From positions 1,550,001 through 1,614,000 of the forward strand of contig NZ_CP083952.1 in the NCBI RefSeq assembly GCF_006442545.2: 64,000 nucleotides of DNA, read 5' to 3'. The notes below the pieces were generated by a model. That model searched no databases, had not been told where the DNA came from, and saw only the letters and a program-made list of their open reading frames with translations. The position numbers and the translations under genes are program-made. Shown piece by piece: positions 51,562-61,799 of the stretch (position 1 is the first letter of the stretch; every line of letters starts with the position of its first letter). The DNA comes from Mesorhizobium sp. B2-1-8 (GTDB lineage Bacteria; Pseudomonadota; Alphaproteobacteria; Rhizobiales; Rhizobiaceae).

Positions 51562-52446
51562 ATGGAAAAACGCGTCACTTTCGGCAGTTGGACGATCGGC
51601 ATCCTTTTCGCGGTGCCGCAGCTCCTCCTGATCTTCACGTTCTTCTACTGGCCTGCCGGCCAGGCCGTATACTGGTCACTGACGCTGCAGCAGCCCTGGG
51701 GCGGCGGCAACATCTGGGTTGGGCTCGACAATTTCCGCTCGATCCTGGCCAACGCCGATTACTGGAACTCGATTACCGCCAGCCTTGTCTTTGCCGGCAT
51801 CAGCACAGGGCTTGCGATGTTCGTCGCGCTCGTGCTCGCCGCGCTCACCGACCGCCAGCTTGCCGGCTCGCGTCTCTATCGCGTGGTGCTGATCTGGCCC
51901 TACGGCATCGCCGCACCGGCCCTGGCGATGGCGTTCCGCTTCATCCTGGCGCCGGAAGCCGGCTTCATGGCCGTGGTCAACCAGGTCTGGCCCGGCTTCT
52001 GGGATCCCGGCCTCGACGGCACCGATGCCATGGCTTCGATCATCATCGCCTTCTCGTGGAAATATGTCGGCTACAACTTCATCTTCTTCCTCGCCGCGTT
52101 CCAGGCCATCCCGCGCTCACTCATCGAAGCCGCCGCGATGGACGGCTCCGGGGTCATGAGGCGTTTCTGGGACATCCAGTTCCCGCTGATCACGCCGACG
52201 ATCTTCTTCCTGCTGGTCATCAACATCACGGAAAGCTTCCAGGATTCGTTCGGCATCGTCGACATCATGACGGCGGGCGGCCCGGCAAATGCCACCAATC
52301 TGATGGTCTACAAGATCTATTCCGATGGCTTCAAAGGCCTCGATTATTCGGGCGCCGCCGCGCAGAGCATCATCCTGATGCTGCTCATCGTCGTGCTGAC
52401 CATTTTCCAGTTCCGCTTCATCGAGCGGCGCGTGCACTACAGGTGA
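51562..52446 (+). CDS. ugpA: Glycerol-3-phosphate ABC transporter permease UgpA
   Basis: A 294-residue permease with six membrane helices. The EAA loop EAAAMDGSGVMRRFWDIQFPLITPT near residue 200-224 contacts the ATPase UgpC. Conserved YWPAGQAVYWSLTLQQPWGGGN follows the first helix. The ATG at 51562 is chosen since the family sequence (MEKRVTF) begins there; an ATG at 51529 is 33 bases earlier. It lies 103 bases after ugpB, a gap that could hold a stem-loop moderating downstream expression, and 7 before ugpE. Confidence 0.95.
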   Translation: MEKRVTFGSWTIGILFAVPQLLLIFTFFYWPAGQAVYWSLTLQQPWGGGNIWVGLDNFRSILANADYWNSITASLVFAGISTGLAMFVALVLAALTDRQLAGSRLYRVVLIWPYGIAAPALAMAFRFILAPEAGFMAVVNQVWPGFWDPGLDGTDAMASIIIAFSWKYVGYNFIFFLAAFQAIPRSLIEAAAMDGSGVMRRFWDIQFPLITPTIFFLLVINITESFQDSFGIVDIMTAGGPANATNLMVYKIYSDGFKGLDYSGAAAQSIILMLLIVVLTIFQFRFIERRVHYR

Positions 52447-52453
52447 GACTGAT

Positions 52454-53368
52454 ATGGTCGAGCGCACCCCGTTTCTCAACTTCTTCACCCATCTGATCCT
52501 GTTTGTCGGCTTTGTACTTTGCATCGCGCCGTTCGTGGTTGTGGCCGTGGCCGCGTCGCACAACCTCAGGGATGTCAACGACGTGCCGATGTCGCTGCTG
52601 CCGGGCAACGATTTCTGGACAAACATCAAGACGGCGTGGACGACAGCCGACCTTGGCCCCAAGCTGCTCAACAGCTTCATCATGGCTGCCGGGGTCGCGG
52701 CCGGCAAAGTAATCATCTCGGCGCTGACCGCCTTCTCGATCGTCTATTTCCGCTATCCCGGCCGCACCTTCATCTTCTGGCTGATCTTCGTCACGCTGAT
52801 GCTGCCGCTGGAAGTGCGCATCGTGCCGACCTACGCGGTCGTCGCCAATGTGCTGTCGCCCTACCAGACCATCCTCGACCTCACCGGGCTGAGCTGGCTG
52901 ATCGGGAAGGTCTCGGGCGTCGAGGTTTCGCTCAGCCTCGGGCTGCTCAATTCCTATACCGGGCTGATCCTGCCCCTGATCGCCACCGCCACCGGCACCT
53001 TCCTCTACCGGCAGTTCTTCCTGACCGTGCCGGACGAGCTGACCGAGGCGGCGCGCATGGACGGCGCCGGCGCACTGCGTTTCTTCATCGACATCCTGCT
53101 GCCCTTGTCGCGCAACAACATGGCCGCGCTCGGCACCATCATGTTCCTGTGGGCATGGAACCAGTATCTGTGGCCGCTGCTCATCACCACCGACCAGTCG
53201 CACGCGACGGCGGTCACCGAACTCAAGCAGCTCATCCCCAATGTCGGCGGCATTCCGGAATGGAACATCGCCATGGCCGGAACGCTTATCGTCATGCTGC
53301 CGCCGCTGATCGTCGTGGTGCTCATGCAGCGCTGGTTCGTGCGCGGCCTGATCGCCACCGAGAAGTAA
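52454..53368 (+). CDS. ugpE: Glycerol-3-phosphate ABC transporter permease UgpE
   Basis: A 304-residue permease with six membrane helices, partner of UgpA. The EAA motif is [28 protein letters not shown] near residue 197-224. [16 protein letters not shown] and the C-terminal [14 protein letters not shown] are typical of UgpE. Start ATG at 52454, seven bases after the ugpA stop; stop 14 bases before ugpC with AAGGAG between. Confidence 0.95.
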   Translation: MVERTPFLNFFTHLILFVGFVLCIAPFVVVAVAASHNLRDVNDVPMSLLPGNDFWTNIKTAWTTADLGPKLLNSFIMAAGVAAGKVIISALTAFSIVYFRYPGRTFIFWLIFVTLMLPLEVRIVPTYAVVANVLSPYQTILDLTGLSWLIGKVSGVEVSLSLGLLNSYTGLILPLIATATGTFLYRQFFLTVPDELTEAARMDGAGALRFFIDILLPLSRNNMAALGTIMFLWAWNQYLWPLLITTDQSHATAVTELKQLIPNVGGIPEWNIAMAGTLIVMLPPLIVVVLMQRWFVRGLIATEK

Positions 53369-53382
53369 CAAGGAGACAAAAG

Positions 53383-54483
53383 ATGGCCTCCATCGCAATA
53401 CGCGGCGTCAAGAAGAACTATGCCAAGACGCAGGTCGTGCATGGCGTCGATCTCGACTTCGCCTCTGGCGAATTCGTCGTCATCCTCGGGCCGTCCGGCT
53501 GCGGCAAGTCCACGCTGCTCAGGATGATCGCCGGGCTGGAGGAGATTTCCGAGGGCACGGTCGCCATCGACAGCACGGTAGTCAACAAGCTCGAGCCGCG
53601 CGAACGCGGCTGCGCCATGGTGTTCCAGAACTACGCGCTTTATCCGCATATGAGCGTGGCCCAGAACATCGGCTATTCGCTCAAGGTCGCCGGTGTTCCC
53701 TCGGCCGAGCGCACGCAGCGCATCCAGGCGGTGGCCCGCACGCTGGAGCTCGAGCATCTGCTCGATCGCAAGCCGATGGCGCTTTCCGGCGGCCAGAGGC
53801 AGCGCGTCGCCATGGGCCGCGCGATGATCCGCGAGCCAAAGGTCTTCCTGTTCGACGAGCCGCTGTCCAATCTCGACGCCAAGCTGCGCGTGCAGATGCG
53901 CTCGGAAATCCGCAAGCTGCATCGCCGGCTGAACGCCACCTCCGTCTTCGTCACCCACGACCAGGTCGAGGCGATGACGCTGGCCGACCGGCTGGTGGTG
54001 ATGAATGGCGGACGGGTCGAACAGGTCGGCACGCCAAGTGAAATCTACACCCGCCCGGCCAGCCGCTTCGTCGCCACTTTCGTCGGCGCGCCGGCCATGA
54101 ACATCCTTGAAGGCACGGTCGAACTCGACGGGCTGTCGCTGCTCGGCGGCAGCCGCCGCCTGGCCATGGCCCGCGCCGGCTTGCCGGTCGGCACGAAGGT
54201 CGCGATGGGCATCCGGCCGGAAGCGGTGCGGCTAGTGGCACCGGGAACAGCCGGTGCGCTCGATGCCACTGTCGACCTCGTCGAGGAACTTGGCGCGGGG
54301 CGGGTCATCTATGTCGACCTCGACGGCGCGCCGTTCTCGGTGATGACCTCGGAGGCCGTTCACCCCGCGCCCGGCAGCACCGTCGGCTTGAAGATCTCGC
54401 CGGACGACATGCACTTCTTCTCGTCGGAGACAGGCACCCGTCTCGATGTCTTCAAGGCTTCCGTGCCCGAACCGGCGCTTTGA
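53383..54483 (+). CDS. ugpC: Glycerol-3-phosphate ABC transporter ATP-binding protein UgpC
   Basis: A 366-residue CUT1-type ABC ATPase. Walker [10 protein letters not shown] near residue 38, the signature [14 protein letters not shown] near 135, and Walker [14 protein letters not shown]. The C-terminal TOBE/OB regulatory domain (residues 240-366) is present. AAGGAG precedes the ATG at 53383. A longer open frame upstream overlaps ugpE and is rejected. Energises UgpAE-mediated import. Confidence 0.96.
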   Translation: MASIAIRGVKKNYAKTQVVHGVDLDFASGEFVVILGPSGCGKSTLLRMIAGLEEISEGTVAIDSTVVNKLEPRERGCAMVFQNYALYPHMSVAQNIGYSLKVAGVPSAERTQRIQAVARTLELEHLLDRKPMALSGGQRQRVAMGRAMIREPKVFLFDEPLSNLDAKLRVQMRSEIRKLHRRLNATSVFVTHDQVEAMTLADRLVVMNGGRVEQVGTPSEIYTRPASRFVATFVGAPAMNILEGTVELDGLSLLGGSRRLAMARAGLPVGTKVAMGIRPEAVRLVAPGTAGALDATVDLVEELGAGRVIYVDLDGAPFSVMTSEAVHPAPGSTVGLKISPDDMHFFSSETGTRLDVFKASVPEPAL

Positions 54484-54515
54484 TTTCCGATACGCGCGCA
54501 GCCAAAGAGACGCCC

Positions 54516-55325
54516 ATGAAAATCATCCAGGTCACCGATGTGCATCTTGGCCGGCAAGGTGAGCGCCGCTATGGGGCGGACCTGCATGAGCGGCTGGATC
54601 GGTGCATCGCGCACATCAATGCGGATCACGCCGACGCCGCGCTTTGCGTCTTCACCGGCGACCTGACCGAGACCGGTGCGCCGCAGAGCTATGCCGATCT
54701 GCGCGTTGCGCTGAGCGCGCTATCGATGCCGTACAAGCTGATGCCGGGCAACCATGACCGGCGGGCCAGTCTCGTCGCTGCGTTTCCCGAAGTTCCGGTC
54801 GACGAAAACGGCTTCGTGCAGTCGGTCCACGATACCGGCAACGAAGTGCTGTTGTTTCTCGACTGCCTGGCGGAAGGACGCATCGAGGGCGAACTGTGCG
54901 ATAGCCGGCTTGCATGGCTCGAAGCCCGGCTGGAACAATCAAGCGGCAGGCCCGCCTACGTCTTCCTGCACCATCCGCCGGTCGCGCTCGGCCTGCCGCA
55001 GCTCGACCCGCTGGCGCTCGAACAGCCCGAGCGGTTGCTCGGCCTGCTGCGGGGCCATGGCAACGTTCGCCACATCTTCTTCGGCCACGTTCATCGCGAT
55101 ATCGCAGGAACCGTAGCCGGTATTCCATTCTCGGCGCAGCGCGGCCTGCATGCCCGGTTCGAGCTTGCCCTCGAGCGGTCGAGCGAGATCGTCGAACAGG
55201 CGCCGCCGTCCTACGGCGTCATCCTCATCGACAGCGCCAACGAGTGCGTGGTGGTGCACGGTTGCGATTTTCTCGAGCAATGGCCGATCTATTCAGCGGA
55301 AACCGGCGAACGCATCACGGCGTGA
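54516..55325 (+). CDS. Class III metallophosphodiesterase (GpdQ/CpdA-like)
   Basis: A 269-residue calcineurin-like phosphoesterase. The binuclear metal ligands are all visible: DVHLG near residue 8, GDLTETG near 49, GNHDRR near 79, HHPPVALG near 160 and GHVHRDI near 200. This set matches class III enzymes such as GpdQ (glycerophosphodiesterase) and CpdA (cAMP phosphodiesterase). Because it ends the ugp operon, hydrolysis of imported glycerophosphodiesters to glycerol-3-phosphate is the best guess. The ATG at 54516 is preferred to a TTG overlapping the ugpC stop. Confidence 0.88.
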   Translation: MKIIQVTDVHLGRQGERRYGADLHERLDRCIAHINADHADAALCVFTGDLTETGAPQSYADLRVALSALSMPYKLMPGNHDRRASLVAAFPEVPVDENGFVQSVHDTGNEVLLFLDCLAEGRIEGELCDSRLAWLEARLEQSSGRPAYVFLHHPPVALGLPQLDPLALEQPERLLGLLRGHGNVRHIFFGHVHRDIAGTVAGIPFSAQRGLHARFELALERSSEIVEQAPPSYGVILIDSANECVVVHGCDFLEQWPIYSAETGERITA

Positions 55326-55367
55326 ACTGGCCACTTCGCGTGGGTTCAGCGCCTAAAATCGTCGAGC

Positions 55368-56450
55368 TTAAGCGAAGACGTGCGCCTTGCCCGATACGGT
55401 CAGCCGCACGATCTCGCCGACCGCTGGTGCGTCCATGCCGGATTTGCGCAGGATCAGCGGCGTGCCGCCGATCGCGGCAGCGTCCGGCGGATCGGGACTG
55501 TTCAGGAGCCGCACCGCAATCGTGCATGTCGAGCCGGCGAATTCGGATTCCGTCACCTCGCCGAACAACATATCGGGCGTGCCCGACATGCCCTCGCGCG
55601 AGGTGCGTTTGAGCCCGATCTGCTCCGGCCGCAGCATGATGCGGGCGACATCGCGGCTGTCCGGCGCGTCGACGGCGATGCGGCCGAGCGGCGAACTGGC
55701 GAAGCCGCCCGAAATGCTCGCCGGCAGGATGATGGCATCGCCGAGGAACTCGGCGATCATCCTGTCCTTCGGCTTGAGATAAAGCTCGCGCGGCGTGCCG
55801 ACCTGGGAAAATTTCCCGTCGCGCATCACCGCCACCTGGCTGGCGAAGGACAGCGCCTCGGCCTGATCGTGAGTCACCAGTATGGTGGTGATGCCGGCCG
55901 CCTCCAGAAGCTCGGCCACCGCCTTGCGCATCGAGGCGCGCAGGCCGGTGTCAAGCGCCGAGAACGGCTCGTCGAGCAGCATCAGCCGCGGCTTCATCGC
56001 CATGGCGCGGGCCAGCGCCACGCGCTGCTGCTGGCCGCCGGAGAGCTCGTGCGGACGGCGTTTGAGGATCGCCTTGTCCAGTCCAACGATATAGGCAAGT
56101 TCGACGATGCGCTCGGCGCGCTTGTCGTCCTCCCGCGCCATGCCGAAGCCGATGTTGTCCGAGATGGTCAGATGCGGGAACAGGGCGCCGTCCTGCGCCA
56201 CCACGCCGATACCGCGGCGATGCGCCGGCACAGCGGCGCCACCATTGGCCAGCACCTGCCCGTCGAGCACGATGCGGCCCTGATCGGGCGCCTCGAAACC
56301 GGCGATCAGCCGCAGCAAAGTCGTCTTACCGCAGCCGGAAGGTCCCACGATGGCGGTGCGGCTGCCGCTGGCGACGTTCAGGTCGACGCCGGCCAGTGCG
56401 GCGACCGGGCCGTAGCGCTTGTGCAGATTGGCGAGTTCGAGAAAGCTCAT
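55368..56450 (-). CDS. fbpC: Ferric iron ABC transporter ATP-binding protein
   Basis: A 360-residue ABC ATPase of the FbpC/SfuC group. Walker [10 protein letters not shown] near residue 39, signature [15 protein letters not shown] near 138, Walker [17 protein letters not shown], and a C-terminal TOBE-like domain. It starts 4 bases inside the permease stop (overlap ATGA-type), the last gene of the leftward fbpABC operon. Together with FbpA it drives Fe3+ uptake across the inner membrane. Confidence 0.92.
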   Translation of the reverse strand: MSFLELANLHKRYGPVAALAGVDLNVASGSRTAIVGPSGCGKTTLLRLIAGFEAPDQGRIVLDGQVLANGGAAVPAHRRGIGVVAQDGALFPHLTISDNIGFGMAREDDKRAERIVELAYIVGLDKAILKRRPHELSGGQQQRVALARAMAMKPRLMLLDEPFSALDTGLRASMRKAVAELLEAAGITTILVTHDQAEALSFASQVAVMRDGKFSQVGTPRELYLKPKDRMIAEFLGDAIILPASISGGFASSPLGRIAVDAPDSRDVARIMLRPEQIGLKRTSREGMSGTPDMLFGEVTESEFAGSTCTIAVRLLNSPDPPDAAAIGGTPLILRKSGMDAPAVGEIVRLTVSGKAHVFA

Positions 56451-58027
56451 CGCCCGGCCATCCGTTTCGACTGGACATAGAGCAGCCAGGTCAGGGGCAG
56501 CGACATCGCCACCATGATGAAGGCGTAAGGGGCCGCCGAGGCGTAATCGATCTCGCCGCTGTAGGACCAGAACGCCATGGCCAGCGTGCGGGTGCCGTTC
56601 GGCGCCAGCATCTGGGTGGCGGTCAATTCGTTCATGATGCCGAGCGCCACCAGCGCCATGCCGGCCGCGGCACCGGGCGCCGACAGGCGGATTGTCGTCG
56701 ACCATAGCGCGTTGAGCGGCCGCCGGCCGAGGCTGGCCGCGGCGCGCTCGAGCTCGACCGGGGCCTGCGCGATCGACGCGCGCAGGCTGACCAGGGCACG
56801 CGGCAGGAACATCAGGGAGTACGCGACCAGGATGGTGAACAGGGTTTGGTAGAGCGGCAGCGCGATGCGCACGGTGATGGTGACCAGCGCCAGCGCAATG
56901 ACGACACCCGGCAGCGAGCCGACAATGTAATTGCATCCCTCCAGAAGGCGCTGCAGCGGTCCCGGCGCCCGGATCGAGATCCAGGCCATCGGCATCGCAG
57001 CGACAGTGGCAAGCAGCGCCCCGGCGAGCGACAGGAACAGCGTCTGGCCGAGTGCCAGGCCGATTTCGTCGAAGCGCCAGACATCGGCGCCGCCCGCGAT
57101 GAGCCAGCGGCCGATGGTGATGAACGGCACGCCAAGCGCCAGCAGCGTGGTGACGACGAGTAGCAGTAAACTGGGCAAGGTGGCGCGGCCGAGGCTCATC
57201 CGCTGCTGATACCGCGCGGCACCCGAGCCGACACGGGCATAACGCTCCTCGCCGCGCACCAGCACTTCGAGGCCGAGCAGCATGAAACAGCAGGTCACCA
57301 GCACGCCGGCCAGCATGTTGGCGGCCGGACCGTTGAAGGTCGACTGGAACTGGTCGACGATCGCGGTGGTGAAGGTGTCGAAGCGGATGAAGACGTAGAG
57401 GCCATATTCGGCCAGCAGATGCAGTCCGACCAGCAGCGAGCCGCCGCATATTGCGAGCCTGAGCTGCGGCAACACGACACGCCAGAACACGCGCCAGGGT
57501 CCGAGGCCGAGTGCCGCCGCGGCATCCTCCAGGGCAGGATCGAGGCGACGCAGCGCCGCCGACACCGGCAGATAGAGGAAGGGGAAATAGGCAATGACGG
57601 AGACCAGCACACCGGCCCACAGGCCGTGCAGCCCCGGCACCATGGTGATCCATGCATAGGAGTGTACGAAAGCGGGGATGGCGAGCGGCGCCACGCAGAG
57701 CCAGGACCAGAACCGGGCACCGGGCAGGTCGCTGCGTTCGGTCAGCCAGGCCAGCGTCACCGACAAGGTGATGGCGATCGGCACGGCCAGCAGCACCAGC
57801 AGGCCGGTGTTGACCAGCAGTTCGCCGACACGTGGCCGGAAGACCAGTGCCGAGACGGTCTCCCAGCCGGTCTGCACCGCGATCCAGATGATGAAGGCGA
57901 GCGGCACCAACGCCAGCAGGGAGACTGATATGGCGGCGGCGACAAGCCAGGGCGCCGCTCGCCGCTGCGTCCTTCGGCGCATCTTGGGCGGCAGGCCCGA
58001 GCGTGCGAGATCGACCGCGGACTGCAT
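56447..58027 (-). CDS. fbpB: Ferric iron ABC transporter permease
   Basis: A 526-residue FbpB permease made of two fused permease halves, about twelve membrane helices. EAA-like loops are [28 protein letters not shown] in the first half and [30 protein letters not shown] in the second. The start at 58027 is assumed; a start at 57982 (MRRRTQRR) is possible and one at 58066 less likely. It follows fbpA after 171 bases, an interval with potential stem-loops that may lower expression relative to the binding protein. Confidence 0.92.
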   Translation of the reverse strand: MQSAVDLARSGLPPKMRRRTQRRAAPWLVAAAISVSLLALVPLAFIIWIAVQTGWETVSALVFRPRVGELLVNTGLLVLLAVPIAITLSVTLAWLTERSDLPGARFWSWLCVAPLAIPAFVHSYAWITMVPGLHGLWAGVLVSVIAYFPFLYLPVSAALRRLDPALEDAAAALGLGPWRVFWRVVLPQLRLAICGGSLLVGLHLLAEYGLYVFIRFDTFTTAIVDQFQSTFNGPAANMLAGVLVTCCFMLLGLEVLVRGEERYARVGSGAARYQQRMSLGRATLPSLLLLVVTTLLALGVPFITIGRWLIAGGADVWRFDEIGLALGQTLFLSLAGALLATVAAMPMAWISIRAPGPLQRLLEGCNYIVGSLPGVVIALALVTITVRIALPLYQTLFTILVAYSLMFLPRALVSLRASIAQAPVELERAAASLGRRPLNALWSTTIRLSAPGAAAGMALVALGIMNELTATQMLAPNGTRTLAMAFWSYSGEIDYASAAPYAFIMVAMSLPLTWLLYVQSKRMAGR

Positions 58028-58198
58028 CAGCTCACACGCCGCGCCAATGCCGCCCGGCGGCGGCAATCAGGGGACCACGGTCGCGGTCAGATAAGCAGCG
58101 TGTCGTCATGGACGAATGCATCTCGGAACAAAACGCTGCCGCGGAAGGTGAATTCCCGCAGGAGCACGGTTTGACGTCCTTATTAGGAAGAACGATGA

Positions 58199-59206
58199 CT
58201 AAAGCAAGCCGGCTGCGGTCATCAGGTCGGTGACCTTCTTGGAGTTCAGCGTCGTGGCGTCGACTTTCGGCGCCTGCAGATCGACCAGCGGCACCAGCTT
58301 CGGATTGGACTGCGCGCCCTTGCCGACCGCATATTCGAAGGAGGTTCCGTTCTTCAACACGTCCTGGCCACCCTTGCCGGTCACCCATTTCAGGAAGGCC
58401 TGCGCTTCCTTGGGATGCTTGGTCGAGGCCAGCACGCCGCCCCCGGAGACCGATACGAAAGCTCCCGGATCCTGGTTCTTGAAATAGTGCAGCGCGACGT
58501 TCCTGGAGTTTTCGCCGGTCTTGGCCTGATCGCCGAAATAGTAATAGTGGTAGATCACGCCGCCTTCGATCTCGCCGGCATTGACCGCCTTCATCACGGT
58601 GCTGTTGCCCTTGTAGGCGGTGAAGTTCTCCTTCATCGCCTTCAGCCAGTCGGCTGTGGCGGCCTCGCCCTTGAGCTGCAGCAGCGCGCTGACGATGGCC
58701 TGGAAATCTGCGCCCGAGGGAGAGGCGGCCCAGCGGCCCTTCCAGCTCGGGTCGGCGAGATCGAGCATCGACTTGGGCAACTGATCGGCCTTGAGCTTGG
58801 TCGTGTTGTAGGCAAAAACGGTGCTGCGCGCGGCGACGCCCACCCATCTGCCGCTGGATGCCTGATAGTCCCGCGGGACCTGAGCCCGCGTGTCGGCGTC
58901 GACCGGCGCGAACAGGCCGGCATTTTCGACCAGCACCATGGCCGGCGAATTTTCCGTCAGAAACACGTCGGCGGGCGAGGAGGCGCCTTCGGCTACTATC
59001 TGGTTGGAGAAGTCGCTGTCGCCGCCATTGCGCAAGGTGACCTTGATGCCGGTTTCCTTGGTGAACCCTTCGGCCCAATCCTTGGCCAGGCTTTCATGCT
59101 GGGCGTTATAGACGATGATGCCGGCATCTTCGGCCGTCGCCGGACCGGCGGCCAGGCTGATTGCAAGCGCCGCTACGCTGGCCAGGGCAAGAAGGGGGGA
59201 TTTCAT
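58199..59206 (-). CDS. fbpA: Ferric iron ABC transporter substrate-binding protein
   Basis: A 335-residue periplasmic iron-binding protein of the FbpA/transferrin-like family. Signal peptide LLALASVAALAISLAAGPATA, cleaved before EDAGIIVYNAQHESL. The adjacent tyrosines in GGVIYHYYYFGDQ near residue 225 are the iron ligands seen in FbpA/FutA-type proteins. A histidine/glutamate near the N-terminus (QHE) may complete the site. First gene of fbpABC, with an iron-responsive operator in its promoter at 59258-59272. Confidence 0.93.
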   Translation of the reverse strand: MKSPLLALASVAALAISLAAGPATAEDAGIIVYNAQHESLAKDWAEGFTKETGIKVTLRNGGDSDFSNQIVAEGASSPADVFLTENSPAMVLVENAGLFAPVDADTRAQVPRDYQASSGRWVGVAARSTVFAYNTTKLKADQLPKSMLDLADPSWKGRWAASPSGADFQAIVSALLQLKGEAATADWLKAMKENFTAYKGNSTVMKAVNAGEIEGGVIYHYYYFGDQAKTGENSRNVALHYFKNQDPGAFVSVSGGGVLASTKHPKEAQAFLKWVTGKGGQDVLKNGTSFEYAVGKGAQSNPKLVPLVDLQAPKVDATTLNSKKVTDLMTAAGLL

Positions 59207-59245
59207 AAGCTACTCCTCGGGTTGTCCGCGGTGCGGGTGCGTCCG

Positions 59246-59273
59246 AGTATCAATTCATGAATGGGTTAGTCAA
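59246..59273 (-). promoter_or_regulatory. fbpA promoter
   Basis: On the minus strand TTGACT (59273-59268) and GATACT (59251-59246) are separated by 16 bases, about 40 bases upstream of the fbpA start codon. The iron-responsive operator overlaps the -35 element and spacer, consistent with repression. Confidence 0.65.
59258..59272. promoter_or_regulatory. RirA iron-responsive operator (TGA-N9-TCA)
   Basis: TGA (59258-59260) and TCA (59270-59272) enclose nine bases, the exact spacing of the rhizobial iron-responsive operator bound by RirA (read the same on both strands as TGA-N9-TCA). It overlaps the fbpA -35 box. A nearby perfect palindrome ATTCATGAAT (59253-59262) overlaps it. Confidence 0.65.
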
Positions 59274-59326
59274 GATTGAAAGGCAATCGACGTCATCACG
59301 GTTTCGCGTGTCGGACGCCGATGGCA

Positions 59327-60679
59327 TCACCCGACATGCAGTGCTGGTGGCTTCTCCTGCGGGATGCAACCATCGACCATCGGATGAATGGTCCAGCGCT
59401 GGTCCAGTCCCTGCTGTGTTCGTTTGGTGTCCGGATCGAACGCGTCGTTCAGCATGGCGCACCAGGTTCTTCGCAGATTTTCGCAGCGTGTCCTGAACGC
59501 GGCGCTGCCAAGCCCGTCACGCATATCCTGCGCGGTGAGGTCGGTGGTCTCACCCGGCGGTTTGGGCGGGACCGTGCCCGTGTCGGGAAAGTCCGGGGTC
59601 CACTGAAGATAGTGTTTTGCGTCGACACCGGCGGCCGCATCGAATTTGACCACCGCCATCAGCGGATGAAACTCGTGCCAGCCCTTGTGATAGCCGTCAT
59701 AGACATGTTCGCCGAGGACGGCGACGTGATCGCCCATCCTGATGGGGCCGAGCGCCTTGTCGCCGACATTGGCGTCCTCGACGTTGCCGGGGTTCCAGTT
59801 GAACAGCCCTTGCAGGACCGGCTTGACCCCACCGAAGTAGGACGCCGCGCCGCCGATGGCGCCGCCAATGGCCGCTCCGAGCAATCCTCCCAGAAACGAG
59901 CCGATGGCGCAGCCCAGCGCACCCAGGAAGAACGACCCTATGGCGCAGCCGACAGCCGCTCCGACACTGGCGCCGGCGGCCGCCGCGACCGCCGTGACGA
60001 TCAGGGCCGCCGTCAACAGGATGACGATGGCCGGCGCCCATTGGCGCATCTTGATCCAGAAGTCGCCCTCGGCCTCGCAGTGCAAGCCCCAGCGGGCATG
60101 ATCGTCGGCGGGTGCGTAGCCCAGATCCGCCTTCAGGTCATCGCGCGGCAACAGCAATTCATGACCCTGAAAGCCGTCGTTGAGAATGTCGTTCGCCGGA
60201 TGGGCCGTGATGCTGGCGGCGAATTCCGCGACGACGGTGCCGTCGGCATTGTAGCGATTGGCTGCGGCCAAAGCCGCCTCGTTGGTTTCGGCGTTGAGGA
60301 TTTCGGTCGTCGGATGCGGCATCAGTATGACGTCGAAATACTGGTCGTTGTCGAAGGCGCCGAGATCGCTGCGGAACGGATTGTAGGAGACGATGCCGAC
60401 GGCGCATTTCGGGTTGTCCTTGTCGAGGCAGACCAGGCGATGGTCGAGCCATTCTCCGGCGGCCATGTCGATCGTCGCGGTGGCGGACGTCAGGAACGCG
60501 ATTGCCGCGGCAAGTGCTGCACCGACCGGCCCCAGCAGTAAGCCGAAGGCGGCTGCCAGCCCGGTGATGACGATGATTTGCAGCGCCTGGCCGGCGAGGA
60601 AAGCCAACCGGTCGTCCTCGTTGTAGGGCTTCCCACCAGCCGGATAGAGAAAGCAGCTCGTATAGTGCTTGTAAGCCAT
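59327..60679 (-). CDS. Uncharacterised membrane protein with glycine-zipper core
   Basis: A 450-residue protein that I do not recognise. Residues 31-68 form a hydrophobic region; a polar domain follows (about 70-210) with the segment DVILMPHPTTEILNAETNEAALAAANRY; then a very glycine/alanine-rich hydrophobic stretch (about 215-285) with repeated GXXXG/GXXXA steps, resembling glycine-zipper helices of pore-forming or membrane-associated proteins. Residues about 305-345 include HKGWHEFHP, a histidine-rich motif. The C-terminus holds four cysteines, around ENLRRTWCAML and DGCIPQ. No signal peptide. It is last in a leftward operon, 9 bases after the CARDB-like gene. Function unknown; toxin-like, envelope or storage-structure roles are guesses. 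Confidence 0.75.
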   Translation of the reverse strand: MAYKHYTSCFLYPAGGKPYNEDDRLAFLAGQALQIIVITGLAAAFGLLLGPVGAALAAAIAFLTSATATIDMAAGEWLDHRLVCLDKDNPKCAVGIVSYNPFRSDLGAFDNDQYFDVILMPHPTTEILNAETNEAALAAANRYNADGTVVAEFAASITAHPANDILNDGFQGHELLLPRDDLKADLGYAPADDHARWGLHCEAEGDFWIKMRQWAPAIVILLTAALIVTAVAAAAGASVGAAVGCAIGSFFLGALGCAIGSFLGGLLGAAIGGAIGGAASYFGGVKPVLQGLFNWNPGNVEDANVGDKALGPIRMGDHVAVLGEHVYDGYHKGWHEFHPLMAVVKFDAAAGVDAKHYLQWTPDFPDTGTVPPKPPGETTDLTAQDMRDGLGSAAFRTRCENLRRTWCAMLNDAFDPDTKRTQQGLDQRWTIHPMVDGCIPQEKPPALHVG

Positions 60680-60688
60680 CGGAACGCC

Positions 60689-61726
60689 TCAGCCTTTGAG
60701 CGTCACGCCGCCGGTCATGGTGCGCGATCCTCTTTCGCCGATCGCGAAGACATGGACGTTGAAGGCCTTTGAGCCGCGGAAGCCTGCGTCCCTCGGTTCG
60801 ATCTCGACGGTGATCTCGGTTATCTGGCGCGGCTGCAGTGAAAGCGTTCTTGGAACGATCCTGACCGACCAGTCGTCCGGAACGGGAAACCGGCCATAGG
60901 CCTGTTCCTCGAGCGCCTTGGCCCAGCGCGCCTTGCTCTCGGCGAGCCGCGGCTGCGGGGTGTCCGTGCGCTCGTCTCGACCTTGGCCGCGCGGGGCACA
61001 TGGCTGCAGCTTCGGCAGGCCGTAGCAGTCCGCCTCGATCTGGAAACGCCGGACGACCGAGGCCTCGTTGCGGACGCTGAAGACGAACTTCGCCGGGGAG
61101 CGCGTCTCGGCAATGTTGACGTTCTTCTGGCCAAGGTTGTTGCTGGGGTTGGCGTCATCGCCCCAGGAAAGCTGTGCCTGAAGGCAATAATGGCCGCCGG
61201 TGGCGGGCGTGGTCCAGCTGAACTCGGCGTAGGCAGGGCAATCGATCGTGCCCTTGGCCCCGAGATTGACGGCGGCGTTGGCGATCGGACGGGAAACGGT
61301 CTGTGTGCCGAAGGACAGGTAGGACAGCGCCACGCCAACGCCGACGGCGGGCGCATCATAGGATCCGTTCCAGACACGCACGCGAACGCGATAGGTGCGA
61401 GAGGCCTGGAGCGCACCGATGACTGGTGCGGCGCCGTCGAAAATGTCGATGTCGGGATTGTCCCAGGTGACCGCGAGACCCTGCGCCATCAGATAGTACT
61501 GGGCATAGAGAAGAGGATCGGCGCGCTTGTAGATGTCGGGCGGCAGCTGGATACAGCAATCGTTCTGCGCCGGGCTCGGCAGCCGCTGGCGCTTGGCCAG
61601 CCGGCACACCAGCATGCGAATCGTCGCAAACAGCATCTTCAGCCCGACGGCAAGACGCTTCCAGAATTCGGCGGCGAACAACAGCAGTGCCGCGGTTCTG
61701 ACGTGATTGACCAGAGATCCTGCCAT
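60689..61726 (-). CDS. CARDB-like (Ig-fold) membrane-anchored protein of unknown function
   Basis: A 345-residue protein started at the ATG at 61726; the first about 50 residues are hydrophobic and basic (LVNHVRTAALLLFAAEFWKRLAVGLKMLFATIRML), a likely membrane anchor. Residues about 65-90 carry CCIQLPPDIYKRADPLLYAQ. The middle shows CARDB-like beta-sandwich features: YRVRVRVWNGSYDAPAVGVGVALSYLSFGTQ and HYCLQAQLSWGDDANPSNNLGQKNVNI near residue 190-215. A second Ig-like domain follows (IEITVEIEP type). An in-frame start at 61849 is rejected as it runs past the small ORF stop. Middle gene of an operon with 45-aa and 450-aa products. Confidence 0.75.
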   Translation of the reverse strand: MAGSLVNHVRTAALLLFAAEFWKRLAVGLKMLFATIRMLVCRLAKRQRLPSPAQNDCCIQLPPDIYKRADPLLYAQYYLMAQGLAVTWDNPDIDIFDGAAPVIGALQASRTYRVRVRVWNGSYDAPAVGVGVALSYLSFGTQTVSRPIANAAVNLGAKGTIDCPAYAEFSWTTPATGGHYCLQAQLSWGDDANPSNNLGQKNVNIAETRSPAKFVFSVRNEASVVRRFQIEADCYGLPKLQPCAPRGQGRDERTDTPQPRLAESKARWAKALEEQAYGRFPVPDDWSVRIVPRTLSLQPRQITEITVEIEPRDAGFRGSKAFNVHVFAIGERGSRTMTGGVTLKG

Positions 61727-61799
61727 GTCGTGTTTCCCACGCCGAGAGGACGCAACGGTAGTGATTTCCTGGCGGACGTGTCCCCGCCGGTTCTCCCGG

